Assembly (NCBI GenBank): GCA_016783745.1
Contig: JADHVZ010000021.1
Location: forward strand, 1 to 36,049
Source of the DNA: Candidatus Omnitrophota bacterium
Lineage (GTDB): Bacteria > Omnitrophota > Gorgyraeia > JAHIPI01
Length of the DNA: 36,049 nucleotides
Direction: 5' to 3'
Positions within the stretch are counted from its first letter, which is position 1, and every line of letters begins with the position of its first letter. The notes under the pieces are model-generated. The model worked only from the letters and a program-made list of their open reading frames with translations, was not told the DNA's origin and made no database searches. The position numbers and the translations under genes are program-made. Positions 21,669 to 30,748 of the stretch are shown piece by piece.

Positions 21669-23051
21669 GTGAGACAAAGTATATCCTCTCTATTTAAAAA
21701 AGATAAAGACATCATCAAAGGAAACATCCCCAGAAATATCATCGCGCTAGCCCTGCCCCTGATGATAGCGGCCTTACTTCAGACCACTCAAAATCTTATT
21801 GATATGTTCTGGGTAGGAAGGTTAGGTACGAATGCCATAACCGCCGTAGCAATAAGCGGAACCGTGATCATGTTTGTGTTCACACTTTCCCTGGGGCTTG
21901 GTGTTGGCGCCATGTCGCTTGTGGCCAGGAACATAGGCGCTCGCAATAAAGAAGGAGCGGTCCTGGTGGCATCTCAATCCATTGTATTGGGTATTTTGCT
22001 TGGCCTGGTCACGGCTGTAATAGGTTTTTTCTTTTCGGATAAATTCCTTTTAATGCTTGGCGCTGACAGTCATGTGGCCGGGATAGGGGCTGGTTACCTG
22101 CGCATCCTGCTTATGGGCAGCACTACTATGATCGTTCTATTTGTTGGTAACTATATTCTTAATGCAGCGGGAGATGTGGTCAATCCGATGATATTTCTCG
22201 GGCTGGCTAATATATTTAACATGATCTTGGACCCCATATTCATATTCGGTATCGGCGTTCCTAAGATGGGAGTCTCAGGCGCGGCACTCGCTACGGTGAT
22301 AGGGCAGGGAATAGCCATGATGATGGTCTTAAGATTGTTGACGCGAAAAGGAGCTAAAGTAAATATAACTTATGCTAATTTGAAGATCAAACGCGATATT
22401 TTAAGGGATATGCTAAGGATCGGGATCCCCTCCTCGTTTCAAATGTTTTTTCGTACCGTGATGTATATGGCGGTTGTATCTTTAGTGGCTATTTTTGGCA
22501 TGAAGGCAGTGGCCGCTTTCGGCATAGTGATGAGACTGCACATGATAATGGTTATGCCCGCACTGGCTTTAGGAACAGCTGCCGCCACTTTTATGGGACA
22601 GAATATGGGGGCCTGTCAGCCTGACCGCGCGAGGATAAGCGTCTGGACGGCTACCTGGCTTGACTTCGGAATAATGTTCGTAGTTGGTACGGTTTTTTTC
22701 ATCATGCCTAAGTCGATAATATCATTTTTTAACAATGACCCTGTCCTGCTTGATATGGGCTCCGGTTTTTTAAGGATCTCGGCTTTTTTCTACTGTTTCA
22801 TGGCCTTCGGTATTGTTTTAAATAGAGGCCTCAGCGGAGCAGGTGATACATTTGTGCCCATGATCATTACTCTACTCGCTTTGTGGGGATACCTTGTCCC
22901 TGTAGCCCATTATCTGGCCAAACATACATCGTTGGGACTTAACGGTATTTGGTGGGCGGTGGCGACCTCTTATGTTGTAAATGCCGTACTTACGGTTTTA
23001 TGGTTTGAGTCCGGCATGTGGCGAAAAAGATTGCCCTCTTCCTGCCGATAG
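21669..23051 (+). CDS. MATE family efflux transporter
   Basis: 460 residues from a GTG start. Two MatE halves (about 20-190 and 240-410) total twelve membrane helices, as usual. The N-terminal stretch ALPLMIAALLQTTQNLIDMFWVG and the repeat-like GIPSSFQMFFRTVMYMAV in the second half are typical. It exports cationic or aromatic compounds using Na+ or H+ gradients; the substrate cannot be told. It lies 22 nt after uppP, so they are probably co-transcribed. Confidence 0.92.
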   Translation: MRQSISSLFKKDKDIIKGNIPRNIIALALPLMIAALLQTTQNLIDMFWVGRLGTNAITAVAISGTVIMFVFTLSLGLGVGAMSLVARNIGARNKEGAVLVASQSIVLGILLGLVTAVIGFFFSDKFLLMLGADSHVAGIGAGYLRILLMGSTTMIVLFVGNYILNAAGDVVNPMIFLGLANIFNMILDPIFIFGIGVPKMGVSGAALATVIGQGIAMMMVLRLLTRKGAKVNITYANLKIKRDILRDMLRIGIPSSFQMFFRTVMYMAVVSLVAIFGMKAVAAFGIVMRLHMIMVMPALALGTAAATFMGQNMGACQPDRARISVWTATWLDFGIMFVVGTVFFIMPKSIISFFNNDPVLLDMGSGFLRISAFFYCFMAFGIVLNRGLSGAGDTFVPMIITLLALWGYLVPVAHYLAKHTSLGLNGIWWAVATSYVVNAVLTVLWFESGMWRKRLPSSCR

Positions 23052-23064
23052 CATTTCTTTTTCC

Positions 23065-23093
23065 TTGTATATATAACCAAATTTTACTATAAT
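23065..23093 (+). promoter_or_regulatory. Promoter of the permease-EIIA gene, leaderless arrangement
   Basis: TTGTAT (23065-23070), 17 nt, TATAAT (23088-23093), then only 8 nt to the ATG at 23102. No SD precedes the gene. Confidence 0.7.
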
Positions 23094-23101
23094 TATAAGA
23101 T

Positions 23102-24964
23102 ATGGCAAAGCGAGTGGAAAGACTAAAGAGGGTATTAGGATTTTGGGATATCTTTTCCCTGGCCGCAGGGGCGATGATAAGTTCCGGGCTTTTTATTTTA
23201 CCCGGAATAGCTTTCGCTAAAGCGGGTCCCGCTGTCATATTCGCGTATATAATCGGCGGTATCCTGGTCATCCCCAGCGTCCTTTCTAAAGCGGAACTGG
23301 CAACGGCAATGCCTGCGGCAGGCGGAACATATTTTTATATTGAACGAAGCCTTGGCCCCGGGTTTGGGACATTCGGAGGGCTAGCCAGCTGGTTTTCATT
23401 AAGCTTAAAAAGCGCGTTCGCACTGCTCGGGCTCGGAGTCTTCGCGCTCATCGTTTATCCGGAGGTAACCTTATTTCAGATCAAAATGCTGGCAGTGACT
23501 TTCTGCGTAATCTTCATGGTCCTGAATCTTGTGAGCGTAAAGACGACAGGCAGGATACAGGTAGTTTTCGTATTAGCGCTTATTGCCGCATTGACCTACT
23601 ACTCCATAAGAGGGTTTTCCCATATAGACGTACATAGATACGTACCGTTTTCACCATACGGGACAAAGGCTGTTTTCGCCACCGCGGGGCTTGTATTTAT
23701 TTCGTTCGGCGGTTTGACAAAAGTGGCCAGTGTGGCTGAGGAAGTGAAAAAACCGTCCTTTAACATACCGTTTGGTATGATCGCTGCTTTCCTGGTCGTA
23801 ACTTTATTTTACGCGCTTACAGTTTTTATTACTGTGGGATTAGTGGATGGAGCAGAGCTTGCCCATTCCCTTGTTCCCATATCACTAGGTGCAAGTCAAT
23901 TTGCCTCAGGTCCCGGTAGAGTGATCATGGCCTTTGCCGCGATACTAGCATTTGTGACGACAGCTAACGCCGGTATTCTTTCCGCCTCCAGGTTACCTAT
24001 GGCGATGAGCAGGGATAAGCTATTGCCAAAATTTTTCTATACAGTAAATACTCGATATGGCACGCCGCATGTATCCATTCTGTTGACCGGCTTTTTTATG
24101 ATCATAGTGATTCTGTTTATGGGCCTGGAAAATCTGGTCAAAACGGCTTCTACGCTGATGCTCATTTTATTTATGTTCGTGAATATCGCTGTAATAGTGA
24201 TGAGAGAGAGCAAGATCCACAGCTACAGGCCGAGTTTCAGGTGTCCGCTGTATCCGTGGCTGCAGATCGCGGCTATACTTGCGTATGGATTTCTGATATT
24301 CGAAATGGGAGAGGTGACTTTAGCTATCACGGCCGCGTTTATCGCGGTATGCTGCCTCTGGTATCTGTTCTATGTGAGCTCGAGAGCGAAAAGGCGCTCG
24401 GCTATCATGCATATAGTGGAGAGAATAACCGCGCGTGAGCTGGTCAGTAACAGTTTAAGCGGGGAACTGAAAGAGATATTGTACGAGAGGGACGATATAG
24501 TCGAAGACAAATTCGACCGCCTGATCAAAGATGCTATAATAATCGACATAGACCATTCCGTTAAAGCGGATAAAGCATTTAAAGAGATCTCGCAAGCCAT
24601 CTCCGAACGCCTTGATGCGGATAGCGAAGAGATATTCAACTTATTCAAAAAAAGAGAGGAAGTCTCAAGCACAGTTATTCACCCGGGCCTTGCGATACCC
24701 CATATCATCATAGACGGAAATCATAAGTTCGATATCTTGCTTGTCCGATGCAAGGAAGGCATAATATTTCCCGAAGCCGCTGAACCCGTGAAAAGCATGT
24801 TTGTTCTTATGGGCTCGATGGATGAGCGGAATTACCATTTGCGAGCTCTTATGGCAGTCGCTCAAATAGCGCAGGAAGAGGATTTTGAAAAGAACTGGCT
24901 CGCTGCCAGAAATATTGAAGAACTCAGGGACGTGATACTGCTTTCGAGCAGAAAGAGGGATTGA
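23102..24964 (+). CDS. APC-type amino-acid permease fused to a PTS EIIA-like domain
   Basis: 620 residues. Residues 10-430 form an APC superfamily permease of about twelve helices: the first helix carries GAMISSGLFILPG, and helix 6 has FGGLTKVASVAEEVK. A linker leads to a soluble domain (about 470-615) that reads as a type-2 PTS EIIA (EIIA-Ntr/fructose class): STVIHPGLAIPH with the phospho-acceptor-type His534, then LMGSMDERNYHLRALMAVAQIA. Such a fusion suggests that amino-acid uptake is controlled by phosphorylation from HPr/NPr or by a related sensory role. No PTS EI or HPr is nearby. The gene is monocistronic or heads the MscS operon. Confidence 0.88.
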   Translation: MAKRVERLKRVLGFWDIFSLAAGAMISSGLFILPGIAFAKAGPAVIFAYIIGGILVIPSVLSKAELATAMPAAGGTYFYIERSLGPGFGTFGGLASWFSLSLKSAFALLGLGVFALIVYPEVTLFQIKMLAVTFCVIFMVLNLVSVKTTGRIQVVFVLALIAALTYYSIRGFSHIDVHRYVPFSPYGTKAVFATAGLVFISFGGLTKVASVAEEVKKPSFNIPFGMIAAFLVVTLFYALTVFITVGLVDGAELAHSLVPISLGASQFASGPGRVIMAFAAILAFVTTANAGILSASRLPMAMSRDKLLPKFFYTVNTRYGTPHVSILLTGFFMIIVILFMGLENLVKTASTLMLILFMFVNIAVIVMRESKIHSYRPSFRCPLYPWLQIAAILAYGFLIFEMGEVTLAITAAFIAVCCLWYLFYVSSRAKRRSAIMHIVERITARELVSNSLSGELKEILYERDDIVEDKFDRLIKDAIIIDIDHSVKADKAFKEISQAISERLDADSEEIFNLFKKREEVSSTVIHPGLAIPHIIIDGNHKFDILLVRCKEGIIFPEAAEPVKSMFVLMGSMDERNYHLRALMAVAQIAQEEDFEKNWLAARNIEELRDVILLSSRKRD

Positions 24965-24967
24965 GGC

Positions 24968-25061
24968 TCGGTTTTCGGTTCTCGGTTCTCGGTTTTCGGT
25001 TCTCGGTTCTCGGTCCATGAATTTTTCTTTTCCGATAACCGAACACCGAACACCGAGAACC
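24968..25061. repeat. Tandem 7-bp repeat with inverted copy between permease and mscS genes
   Basis: Seven perfect-phase heptamers TCGGTTY fill 24968-25016 (the last reads TCGGTCC). They are organised as two copies of a 21-bp unit (TTT, TTC, TTC endings) plus one. At 25039-25061 the complementary heptamer (ACCGAAC, ACCGAAC, ACCGAGA, ACC) occurs in the opposite sense, so the two blocks can form a long imperfect hairpin with a loop of about 20 nt. It starts 3 nt after the permease stop codon. Confidence 0.85.
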
Positions 25062-25090
25062 AAACAAAGGTTAATGCAAGGGTTAATACA

Positions 25091-26152
25091 ATGAATAAAG
25101 AGATATTTACTTTACAAAATCTATGGGACGTGATAGTGCCTGTAGTGATCATCATCGCCGCCTTTATATCAGGGCTGATATTGAGGAAGATCATCATCTC
25201 GAGGCTGATCAGGTTGTCCGAGAAAACCCACACGCAGGCCGATGATATAGTCATAAAGGAGTTAAACAGGCCATTTATATTCTGGTGCCTGCTGGCGGGC
25301 TCGTACTTCGCAATCCGCGTCACACCTCTTTCCGATGAATGGGTCGTTATGAGTGGAAAGGCTATCGCGGTATTGGCTATTTTTTCAGTGACCGTATTTC
25401 TGGCAAGGCTGACAATAGGTATTTTAAATATGCCCGGCGGCAAGCTTAGGCAGTTTCTTCCGGATTCCAGCCTGACGCAGTCAATGGCAAAGATATTCAT
25501 CTATGCGTTCGGAGTCCTGATTATTTTAAATACTTTGGGGATCTCGATCGCGCCTATCCTGACGGCATTTGGCCTGGGCGGTTTAGCCGTCGCGCTTGCC
25601 CTTCAGGAGACGCTTTCCAACCTGTTCGCGGGTTTTTATATCACTCTTTCCAGGCAGATAAGAGTAGGTGACTTTGTTAAACTCGAATCCGGTGAAGAAG
25701 GTTATGTCGTGGATATCGGATGGCGCGCGACTCGCGTGCGCATGCTTCCGAATAACGTGGTCCTTATACCTAACTCCAAACTGGCCCAATCCGTGATCAC
25801 TAACTACTATTTTCCGGAACAGGAGATGGCAGTCCTGGTCCAGGTGGGGGTACATTATGACAGTGACCTGGAGCATGTTGAGCGAGTTACTATAGAGGTA
25901 GGGGAAAAGGTCATGAAAGAGGTCCGGGGCGGTGTCCCTGAATTTAAACCTTTTATCCGGTATCATACGTTTGGTGATTTTAGCATAAATTTTACTGTTA
26001 TATTGAGGGCGAAGGAATTCGTTGATAATTATTTAGTCAAGCACGAATTCATAAAGAAGCTGCATAAGCGTTATAATGACGAGGGCATAGTGATCCCGTA
26101 TCCTATACGGGCGATAAATAACTCACAGGAAAAGGCCGAAATCAAAGTATGA
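25091..26152 (+). CDS. MscS family mechanosensitive channel
   Basis: 353 residues. About four membrane segments lie in the N-terminal 165 residues, followed by the pore helix and beta domain (GLGGLAVALALQETLSNLFAG at about 160-180, then RQIRVGDFVKLESGEEGYVVDIGWR), typical of MscS. The soluble C-terminal vestibule includes VGVHYDSDLEHVERV. It should open under membrane tension to release solutes after osmotic downshock. It overlaps the phosphoglucomutase gene by 4 nt (ATGA) and heads an operon for disaccharide phosphorolysis. Confidence 0.93.
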   Translation: MNKEIFTLQNLWDVIVPVVIIIAAFISGLILRKIIISRLIRLSEKTHTQADDIVIKELNRPFIFWCLLAGSYFAIRVTPLSDEWVVMSGKAIAVLAIFSVTVFLARLTIGILNMPGGKLRQFLPDSSLTQSMAKIFIYAFGVLIILNTLGISIAPILTAFGLGGLAVALALQETLSNLFAGFYITLSRQIRVGDFVKLESGEEGYVVDIGWRATRVRMLPNNVVLIPNSKLAQSVITNYYFPEQEMAVLVQVGVHYDSDLEHVERVTIEVGEKVMKEVRGGVPEFKPFIRYHTFGDFSINFTVILRAKEFVDNYLVKHEFIKKLHKRYNDEGIVIPYPIRAINNSQEKAEIKV

Positions 26153-26799
26153 GTCTCAAAGGCGCTATTTTTGACCTTGACGGCGTGATCATCAACTCAG
26201 TCCCGCTCCACTTTAGGGCCTGGAAAAAGATGTTCGCTGAATACGGCAGGGAATTTACCATGAAGGATTACGAGGATAAAGTGGACGGCATCCCAAGGGC
26301 GGACGGGGCAAAGGCTGTTTTAACGAATATGCCTGAGGAGGAGATAGAAAAAGCCGCCGCGAAAAAACAAGGATATTTTTTAGGCTTCCTGGAAGAAGAA
26401 GGGATAAATGTTTACGAGACGACCGTAGCGCTTATTGAGGAATTGAGGCGAAATAGCGTTAAAATAGGAGTGATATCCTCCAGCAGGAATTGTTCTGGTA
26501 TCCTCAGGAAGGCCGGGTTATACCTGCTTGTCGATGCTGAAATAAACGGGACGATGACTGTTAAAGGCAAGCCGGATCCGTGGATATTCGAAGAGATAGG
26601 TAAGACCCTGGAGCTAAAGTCAGATGAATGTGTTGTTTTTGAGGATGCTGTTTTAGGGGTAGAAGCCGGAAAACGGGCGAATATGTTCACAATAGGCGTA
26701 GACAGGCGCAATAAGCCGGAGCGCCTGAGCGAAGCGGATCTGGTAATATCAGATCTTAGTCAGGTAAATTATGAAAAACTGTGTAATTTTTTTAAATAG
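26149..26799 (+). CDS. pgmB: Beta-phosphoglucomutase family HAD hydrolase
   Basis: 216 residues. HAD motif I is FDLDGVI with nucleophile Asp9 and acid/base Asp11, followed by HFRAWKKMF as in beta-phosphoglucomutases. Motif II is GVISSSRN, the conserved Lys lies in VKGKPDPWIFEEI, and motif III is VVFEDAVLGVEAGKRA. It converts beta-glucose-1-phosphate to glucose-6-phosphate. The next gene is a GH65 phosphorylase, which releases beta-glucose-1-phosphate, so the pairing is functionally exact. Another sugar-phosphate phosphatase is possible but less likely. Confidence 0.9.
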   Translation: MSLKGAIFDLDGVIINSVPLHFRAWKKMFAEYGREFTMKDYEDKVDGIPRADGAKAVLTNMPEEEIEKAAAKKQGYFLGFLEEEGINVYETTVALIEELRRNSVKIGVISSSRNCSGILRKAGLYLLVDAEINGTMTVKGKPDPWIFEEIGKTLELKSDECVVFEDAVLGVEAGKRANMFTIGVDRRNKPERLSEADLVISDLSQVNYEKLCNFFK

Positions 26800-26808
26800 G
26801 AGATTTTT

Positions 26809-29112
26809 GTGGAAAAGATCCGGGATGCATTTGAGCATATAATTTCAAAAGGCAGCTGGTTGATAAAAGAGACTTCCTGGGAGCGTAATGACCAGGAGGT
26901 CCGCGAATCACAATTTACCCTGGGTAACGGATACTTATGCAGCCGCGGTGTGCTTGAAGAGATACCTTACGACGCGCATCCGGGGACCTATATGGCCGGA
27001 CTTTATGATGAAGCCGGTTCTCAGGTCACTGAGATCGTTAATCTCCCGAATCCTATCAATTTTAAGCTGATCGCCCAGGGAGAGAAGGTCGGCGTTATCG
27101 CGATGGATACGATAAGCCATAACAGGGTCCTGGACATGCAAAAGGGCATTCTTAAGCGAAGAACGGTATATGCGACGACCAATAAGGAAAGATTTGACTA
27201 TCAGTCCTTGAGGTTTTTCAGTATGGCGAATCCCCACATAGGTGCTATGCAGATACATTTTACGCCGCTGGACGCGGACGCGGATATAATAGTGGAGACT
27301 TTTACGGACACATCAATGACGAACAAAGGGATACTGAGCGAGGGAAGAAAGCGGCATTTTGAGGTAAATAAATTTATCAATGTAAAAAACATAGACTATG
27401 TTTGCGTGAGGACATTTCAGAGGAAGATAGGTGTTGGGTACGCGAACCATCTTACCGTAACTAACGAGGGAAAGTCATACGGCACAAGTGAAAAGATATT
27501 GCGGCTCTATATTAAAAAAGGCGAAACCGCGACATTTACGAAAATATTTACGATCCATTCCACAAGAGACCTGGGTTTCAGAGGAAGGCTTGAAAGAAGA
27601 GGCGTTGCCTCATGCGCAAAGGCCGTCAAAAAAGGTTTCGAGCGGCTGCTGGAAGAACATATAGAGGCGTGGCGCAGGAAATGGGACATATCGGATATTG
27701 ACATACGGCCAGACGTGAACCTCCAGGCGGCTCTGAGGTTTAATATATATCATATGATCATATGTTCCCCTCCTGACAGCCGGTCCAGTGTACCGGCAAG
27801 GACACTAAGCGGAGAGGGCTACAGGGGCCACATTTTCTGGGACACGGAAATATTTATGCTGCCGTTTTATATTTTTACAAATCCCGAAACCGCAAAGCGC
27901 CTTTTATTGTACAGGTACAAGACCCTTCCCGCGGCAAGACGAAATGCCCGCGAAAGAGGCTATAAAGGAGCCCTTTTTTCATGGGAATCCGCGGATACGG
28001 GAAAGGAAGTCACCCCTGAGTGGCATAGAGACCTGGACGGCAAGGTCATAAGAATATATACAGGTAAGATGGAGAACCATATAGTCGCCGATATAGCCTA
28101 CGCGGTGAATAATTATTTTATAGTTACGGCAGATGAGGAATTTATGCTTGAGGCTGGGCTTGAGATCATTTTTGAATGCGCGAGATTTTGGGCAAGCCGT
28201 GTCGAGTATAACAAAAACAGAGATGTTTACAGCATAAAAAATATCATCGGCCCCGATGAATTCCATATAAATGTCAGTGATAATGCTTTTACCAATGTAA
28301 TGGCGCGTTGGAACCTTGTAAGGGCCGTGCAGCTGTGCAGGAATTATCAAGCGCGGGATATGAGGCGTTTTAAAAAGCTGGTCAAAAGGATCAAGCTTCG
28401 CGAGAGCGAAATAGAGAACTGGGCCCGGGTGTCCAATAGAATACCTATCCGCGTCGATAGAAACGGCATTATAGAATGCTTTAACGGGTTTTTTAAAAGG
28501 AAGTATATGCCTATAAGAGAGCTGGATCACAATTTTATGCCCACGCTTCCTAAAAAAATCTCTCCCCGGCAGTTAAAGACCACACAGTTCGTCAAGCAGG
28601 CTGATACCGTGATGATCTTTCATCTTTTGCCTGATAGCTATCCGCTTTCTCAGAGAAGAAAAAATTTCGATTATTATGATAAGAGGACTCTGCATAAATC
28701 CTCTCTCAGCCCCTCTATGTGCGCGTTGACAGGTTGGGATGCGGGTAGTTTTGATAAGGCATATCATTACTTTCTCTTTTCGCTTTACGGGGATATCGAG
28801 AATAAACACGGCAGTACGGACGGAGGTATCCACGCCGCTTCCTTAGGCGGGAACTGGCAGATGGTCTTTCACGCGTTCGCGGGCATAAGAATAAAAGGCG
28901 GAGTCCTGACCATAAATCCGTCTTTACCGCGTGAAGTAAACGCTATTTATCTTAACATAAAATTCAGAAAATGGGTGTTAGGTATAACAGTCTCGAAGAA
29001 TAAGGTAAAGATACTGCCGTCCTCTAAGGATGAGCCGGCCCTTCGGATAAATATATTCGGTAAGTCCCGGGGCCTCAGGAACGGCAAGGTTTCGGTTTTT
29101 GAGTCTAAATAA
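26809..29112 (+). CDS. Glycoside hydrolase family 65 disaccharide phosphorylase
   Basis: 767 residues from a GTG (SD AGGAG), normal for GH65. An N-terminal beta-sandwich (to about 270) is followed by an (alpha/alpha)6 barrel with GYRGHIFWDTEIFMLPFY, ENHIVADIAYAVNNYF, the catalytic acid Glu484 in GPDEFH, and ENKHGSTDGGIHAASLGGNWQ, which includes phosphate-binding residues. It inverts an alpha-linked glucosyl disaccharide (maltose, trehalose, kojibiose or nigerose) with phosphate to yield glucose and beta-glucose-1-phosphate. Specificity cannot be read by eye. Context with pgmB makes the pathway complete to glucose-6-phosphate. Confidence 0.94.
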   Translation: MEKIRDAFEHIISKGSWLIKETSWERNDQEVRESQFTLGNGYLCSRGVLEEIPYDAHPGTYMAGLYDEAGSQVTEIVNLPNPINFKLIAQGEKVGVIAMDTISHNRVLDMQKGILKRRTVYATTNKERFDYQSLRFFSMANPHIGAMQIHFTPLDADADIIVETFTDTSMTNKGILSEGRKRHFEVNKFINVKNIDYVCVRTFQRKIGVGYANHLTVTNEGKSYGTSEKILRLYIKKGETATFTKIFTIHSTRDLGFRGRLERRGVASCAKAVKKGFERLLEEHIEAWRRKWDISDIDIRPDVNLQAALRFNIYHMIICSPPDSRSSVPARTLSGEGYRGHIFWDTEIFMLPFYIFTNPETAKRLLLYRYKTLPAARRNARERGYKGALFSWESADTGKEVTPEWHRDLDGKVIRIYTGKMENHIVADIAYAVNNYFIVTADEEFMLEAGLEIIFECARFWASRVEYNKNRDVYSIKNIIGPDEFHINVSDNAFTNVMARWNLVRAVQLCRNYQARDMRRFKKLVKRIKLRESEIENWARVSNRIPIRVDRNGIIECFNGFFKRKYMPIRELDHNFMPTLPKKISPRQLKTTQFVKQADTVMIFHLLPDSYPLSQRRKNFDYYDKRTLHKSSLSPSMCALTGWDAGSFDKAYHYFLFSLYGDIENKHGSTDGGIHAASLGGNWQMVFHAFAGIRIKGGVLTINPSLPREVNAIYLNIKFRKWVLGITVSKNKVKILPSSKDEPALRINIFGKSRGLRNGKVSVFESK

Positions 29113-29124
29113 GGGGGTGTGATC

Positions 29125-29505
29125 ATGCTTAAAGCCAGGGATATTATGAGGAAGAATTTCGAGACCGTCTCTGAAAATACTGACGTCAAGAGGATATGTA
29201 ATATTTTGATAAAGAACAGGGTAAGCGGCCTGCCGGTAGTAAATGAGAAGAAGAAGATCAGGGGGTTTGTCTCAGAAAGAGATATTATAAATTCGATCGG
29301 CAAATACGGCTCTCCGAAAAAAAAGGCCAGGGATATAATGACAAAACATGTTGTCCTGGTAAAAGAGGGCGAATCCGTAGAGAGGGTATCAAAGATTTTT
29401 ACCAATAAACCGTTCAGATATATTCCCGTTGTCAGGAAAGGCTTTGTGGTGGGCATTATATCCAGAAAAGAAGTGATCGGCAGATTGCTTGGACAATATT
29501 ATTGA
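29125..29505 (+). CDS. CBS-domain pair protein
   Basis: 126 residues from the ATG at 29125, with AAGGGGG 7 nt upstream; the GTG at 29119 is too close to that SD. Two CBS motifs make up nearly the whole protein: RDIMRKNFETVSENTDV to FVSERDIINSI, and RDIMTKHVVLVKEGESV to IISRKEVIGRL. Such Bateman modules bind adenine nucleotides and act as energy sensors. Sitting between the phosphorylase and a glycosyltransferase, it may tune sugar storage to ATP/AMP; this is inferred. Confidence 0.9.
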   Translation: MLKARDIMRKNFETVSENTDVKRICNILIKNRVSGLPVVNEKKKIRGFVSERDIINSIGKYGSPKKKARDIMTKHVVLVKEGESVERVSKIFTNKPFRYIPVVRKGFVVGIISRKEVIGRLLGQYY

Positions 29506-29522
29506 TAGAAAAGGAGTGATGG

Positions 29523-30716
29523 ATGAAAACAAAGGAAAAGCTTAATATAGCGCATATGCATTGGGGATTTCCTCCTATAGTGGGAGGCGTTGAGACTCAC
29601 CTGGCTATGATCTTGCCGGAGATGGTGAGGCTGGGCCACGACGTGAGCCTTCTGACAGGAAACGTTGAAGGCGTAAAGAGCAATTATGACTATAAAGGAG
29701 TTCATGTGCGCAGGACGCCTCTTATGGATCTGAACTGGCTATATACCAGAGGGTTCAGAGGGCTAAGAAAAGAGATCCTGACTATGTTCGAGGATTTCAT
29801 GTATGAGTTTAATCCTCACGTGATCCATTGCCATAATATGCATTATTTCAGTGAGGTCCATATAAGAACACTGCAGCAGCTGGCTAAAGAAAGGGGTATA
29901 CCCCTTATTTTGACCGCGCACAATGTGTGGGACGACCTGTTGTTTCTCGACCTTACATTAAAGATAAGATGGGCTCACATAATCGCGGTAAGCCATTATA
30001 TCAAGAGGGAATTGATAGGCGCCGGCTGTAACGATAAGAAGATAACAGTTATCCATCACGGCATAGATACCGAGCAGTTCAAGGCAAATGTAAATACAAG
30101 AAAGCTGAGAGTGAAATATCCTAAATTAAAGGACAGGAGAATCATATTTCACCCCGCCAGAATAGGCCTTGCTAAGGGTTGTGACGTGAGCCTTAAGGCG
30201 CTCAGAGTGGTAAGGGACCGCTTTCCAAAAGTGCTTCTGGTCATGGCCGGATCAAAAAATATCATCGACTGGGGAGCCTCACAACAGAAGGATATAGCTT
30301 ATCTCGTGGAACTTATAAAGATTTTCAGGCTGGATAAAAACGTCTTGATAGACGCTTTTACCCTGGATGAGATGGCTCAGATTTACGCGCTATCAGAAGT
30401 AAACATGTACCCTTCTTCTGTCGGTGAGCCATTCGGCCTGACCATGCTTGAGTCACTTTCCGCGGGTAAGCCCATGATAGTCACGGATGCCGGAGGAATG
30501 CCGGAGATCATACAGGACGGTATAAACGGTTTTGTTATTCCTGTTAAAGATTTTGAATCATTATCCTCGCGCATCATACAGCTTATGGCCAACGATAAAC
30601 TGAGGCAGAGATTCGGTTATACGGGCAGGCAGATGGTGATGTCTCATTACACAAAGGAAATAGTCACGAAGAATAATATCGAGGTATACAAGGAAGTCTT
30701 AAGAAATAGAAGGTAA
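29523..30716 (+). CDS. GT4-family glycosyltransferase
   Basis: 397 residues with a GT-B fold. The N-terminal domain has the glycine-rich FPPIVGGVETHLA; the C-terminal domain carries FHPARIGLAKGCDVSLKAL and the E-x7-E nucleotide-sugar motif in GEPFGLTMLESLSAG. A retaining glycosyltransferase using a nucleotide sugar is predicted. In an operon with a GH65 phosphorylase it might synthesise the very disaccharide that is broken down (for example a trehalose- or sucrose-type synthase). An exopolysaccharide role is the alternative. SD GGAG; 17 nt after the CBS gene. Confidence 0.88.
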   Translation: MKTKEKLNIAHMHWGFPPIVGGVETHLAMILPEMVRLGHDVSLLTGNVEGVKSNYDYKGVHVRRTPLMDLNWLYTRGFRGLRKEILTMFEDFMYEFNPHVIHCHNMHYFSEVHIRTLQQLAKERGIPLILTAHNVWDDLLFLDLTLKIRWAHIIAVSHYIKRELIGAGCNDKKITVIHHGIDTEQFKANVNTRKLRVKYPKLKDRRIIFHPARIGLAKGCDVSLKALRVVRDRFPKVLLVMAGSKNIIDWGASQQKDIAYLVELIKIFRLDKNVLIDAFTLDEMAQIYALSEVNMYPSSVGEPFGLTMLESLSAGKPMIVTDAGGMPEIIQDGINGFVIPVKDFESLSSRIIQLMANDKLRQRFGYTGRQMVMSHYTKEIVTKNNIEVYKEVLRNRR

Positions 30717-30748
30717 GCTCAGGATAAAGTCAATTAAGGGGGTTTCTC

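Noticed and set aside
24665-25063. Minus-strand frames rich in Pro-Arg-Thr-Glu-Asn
   Set aside because: They arise from the TCGGTTY heptamer array and the antisense of the permease-EIIA gene.
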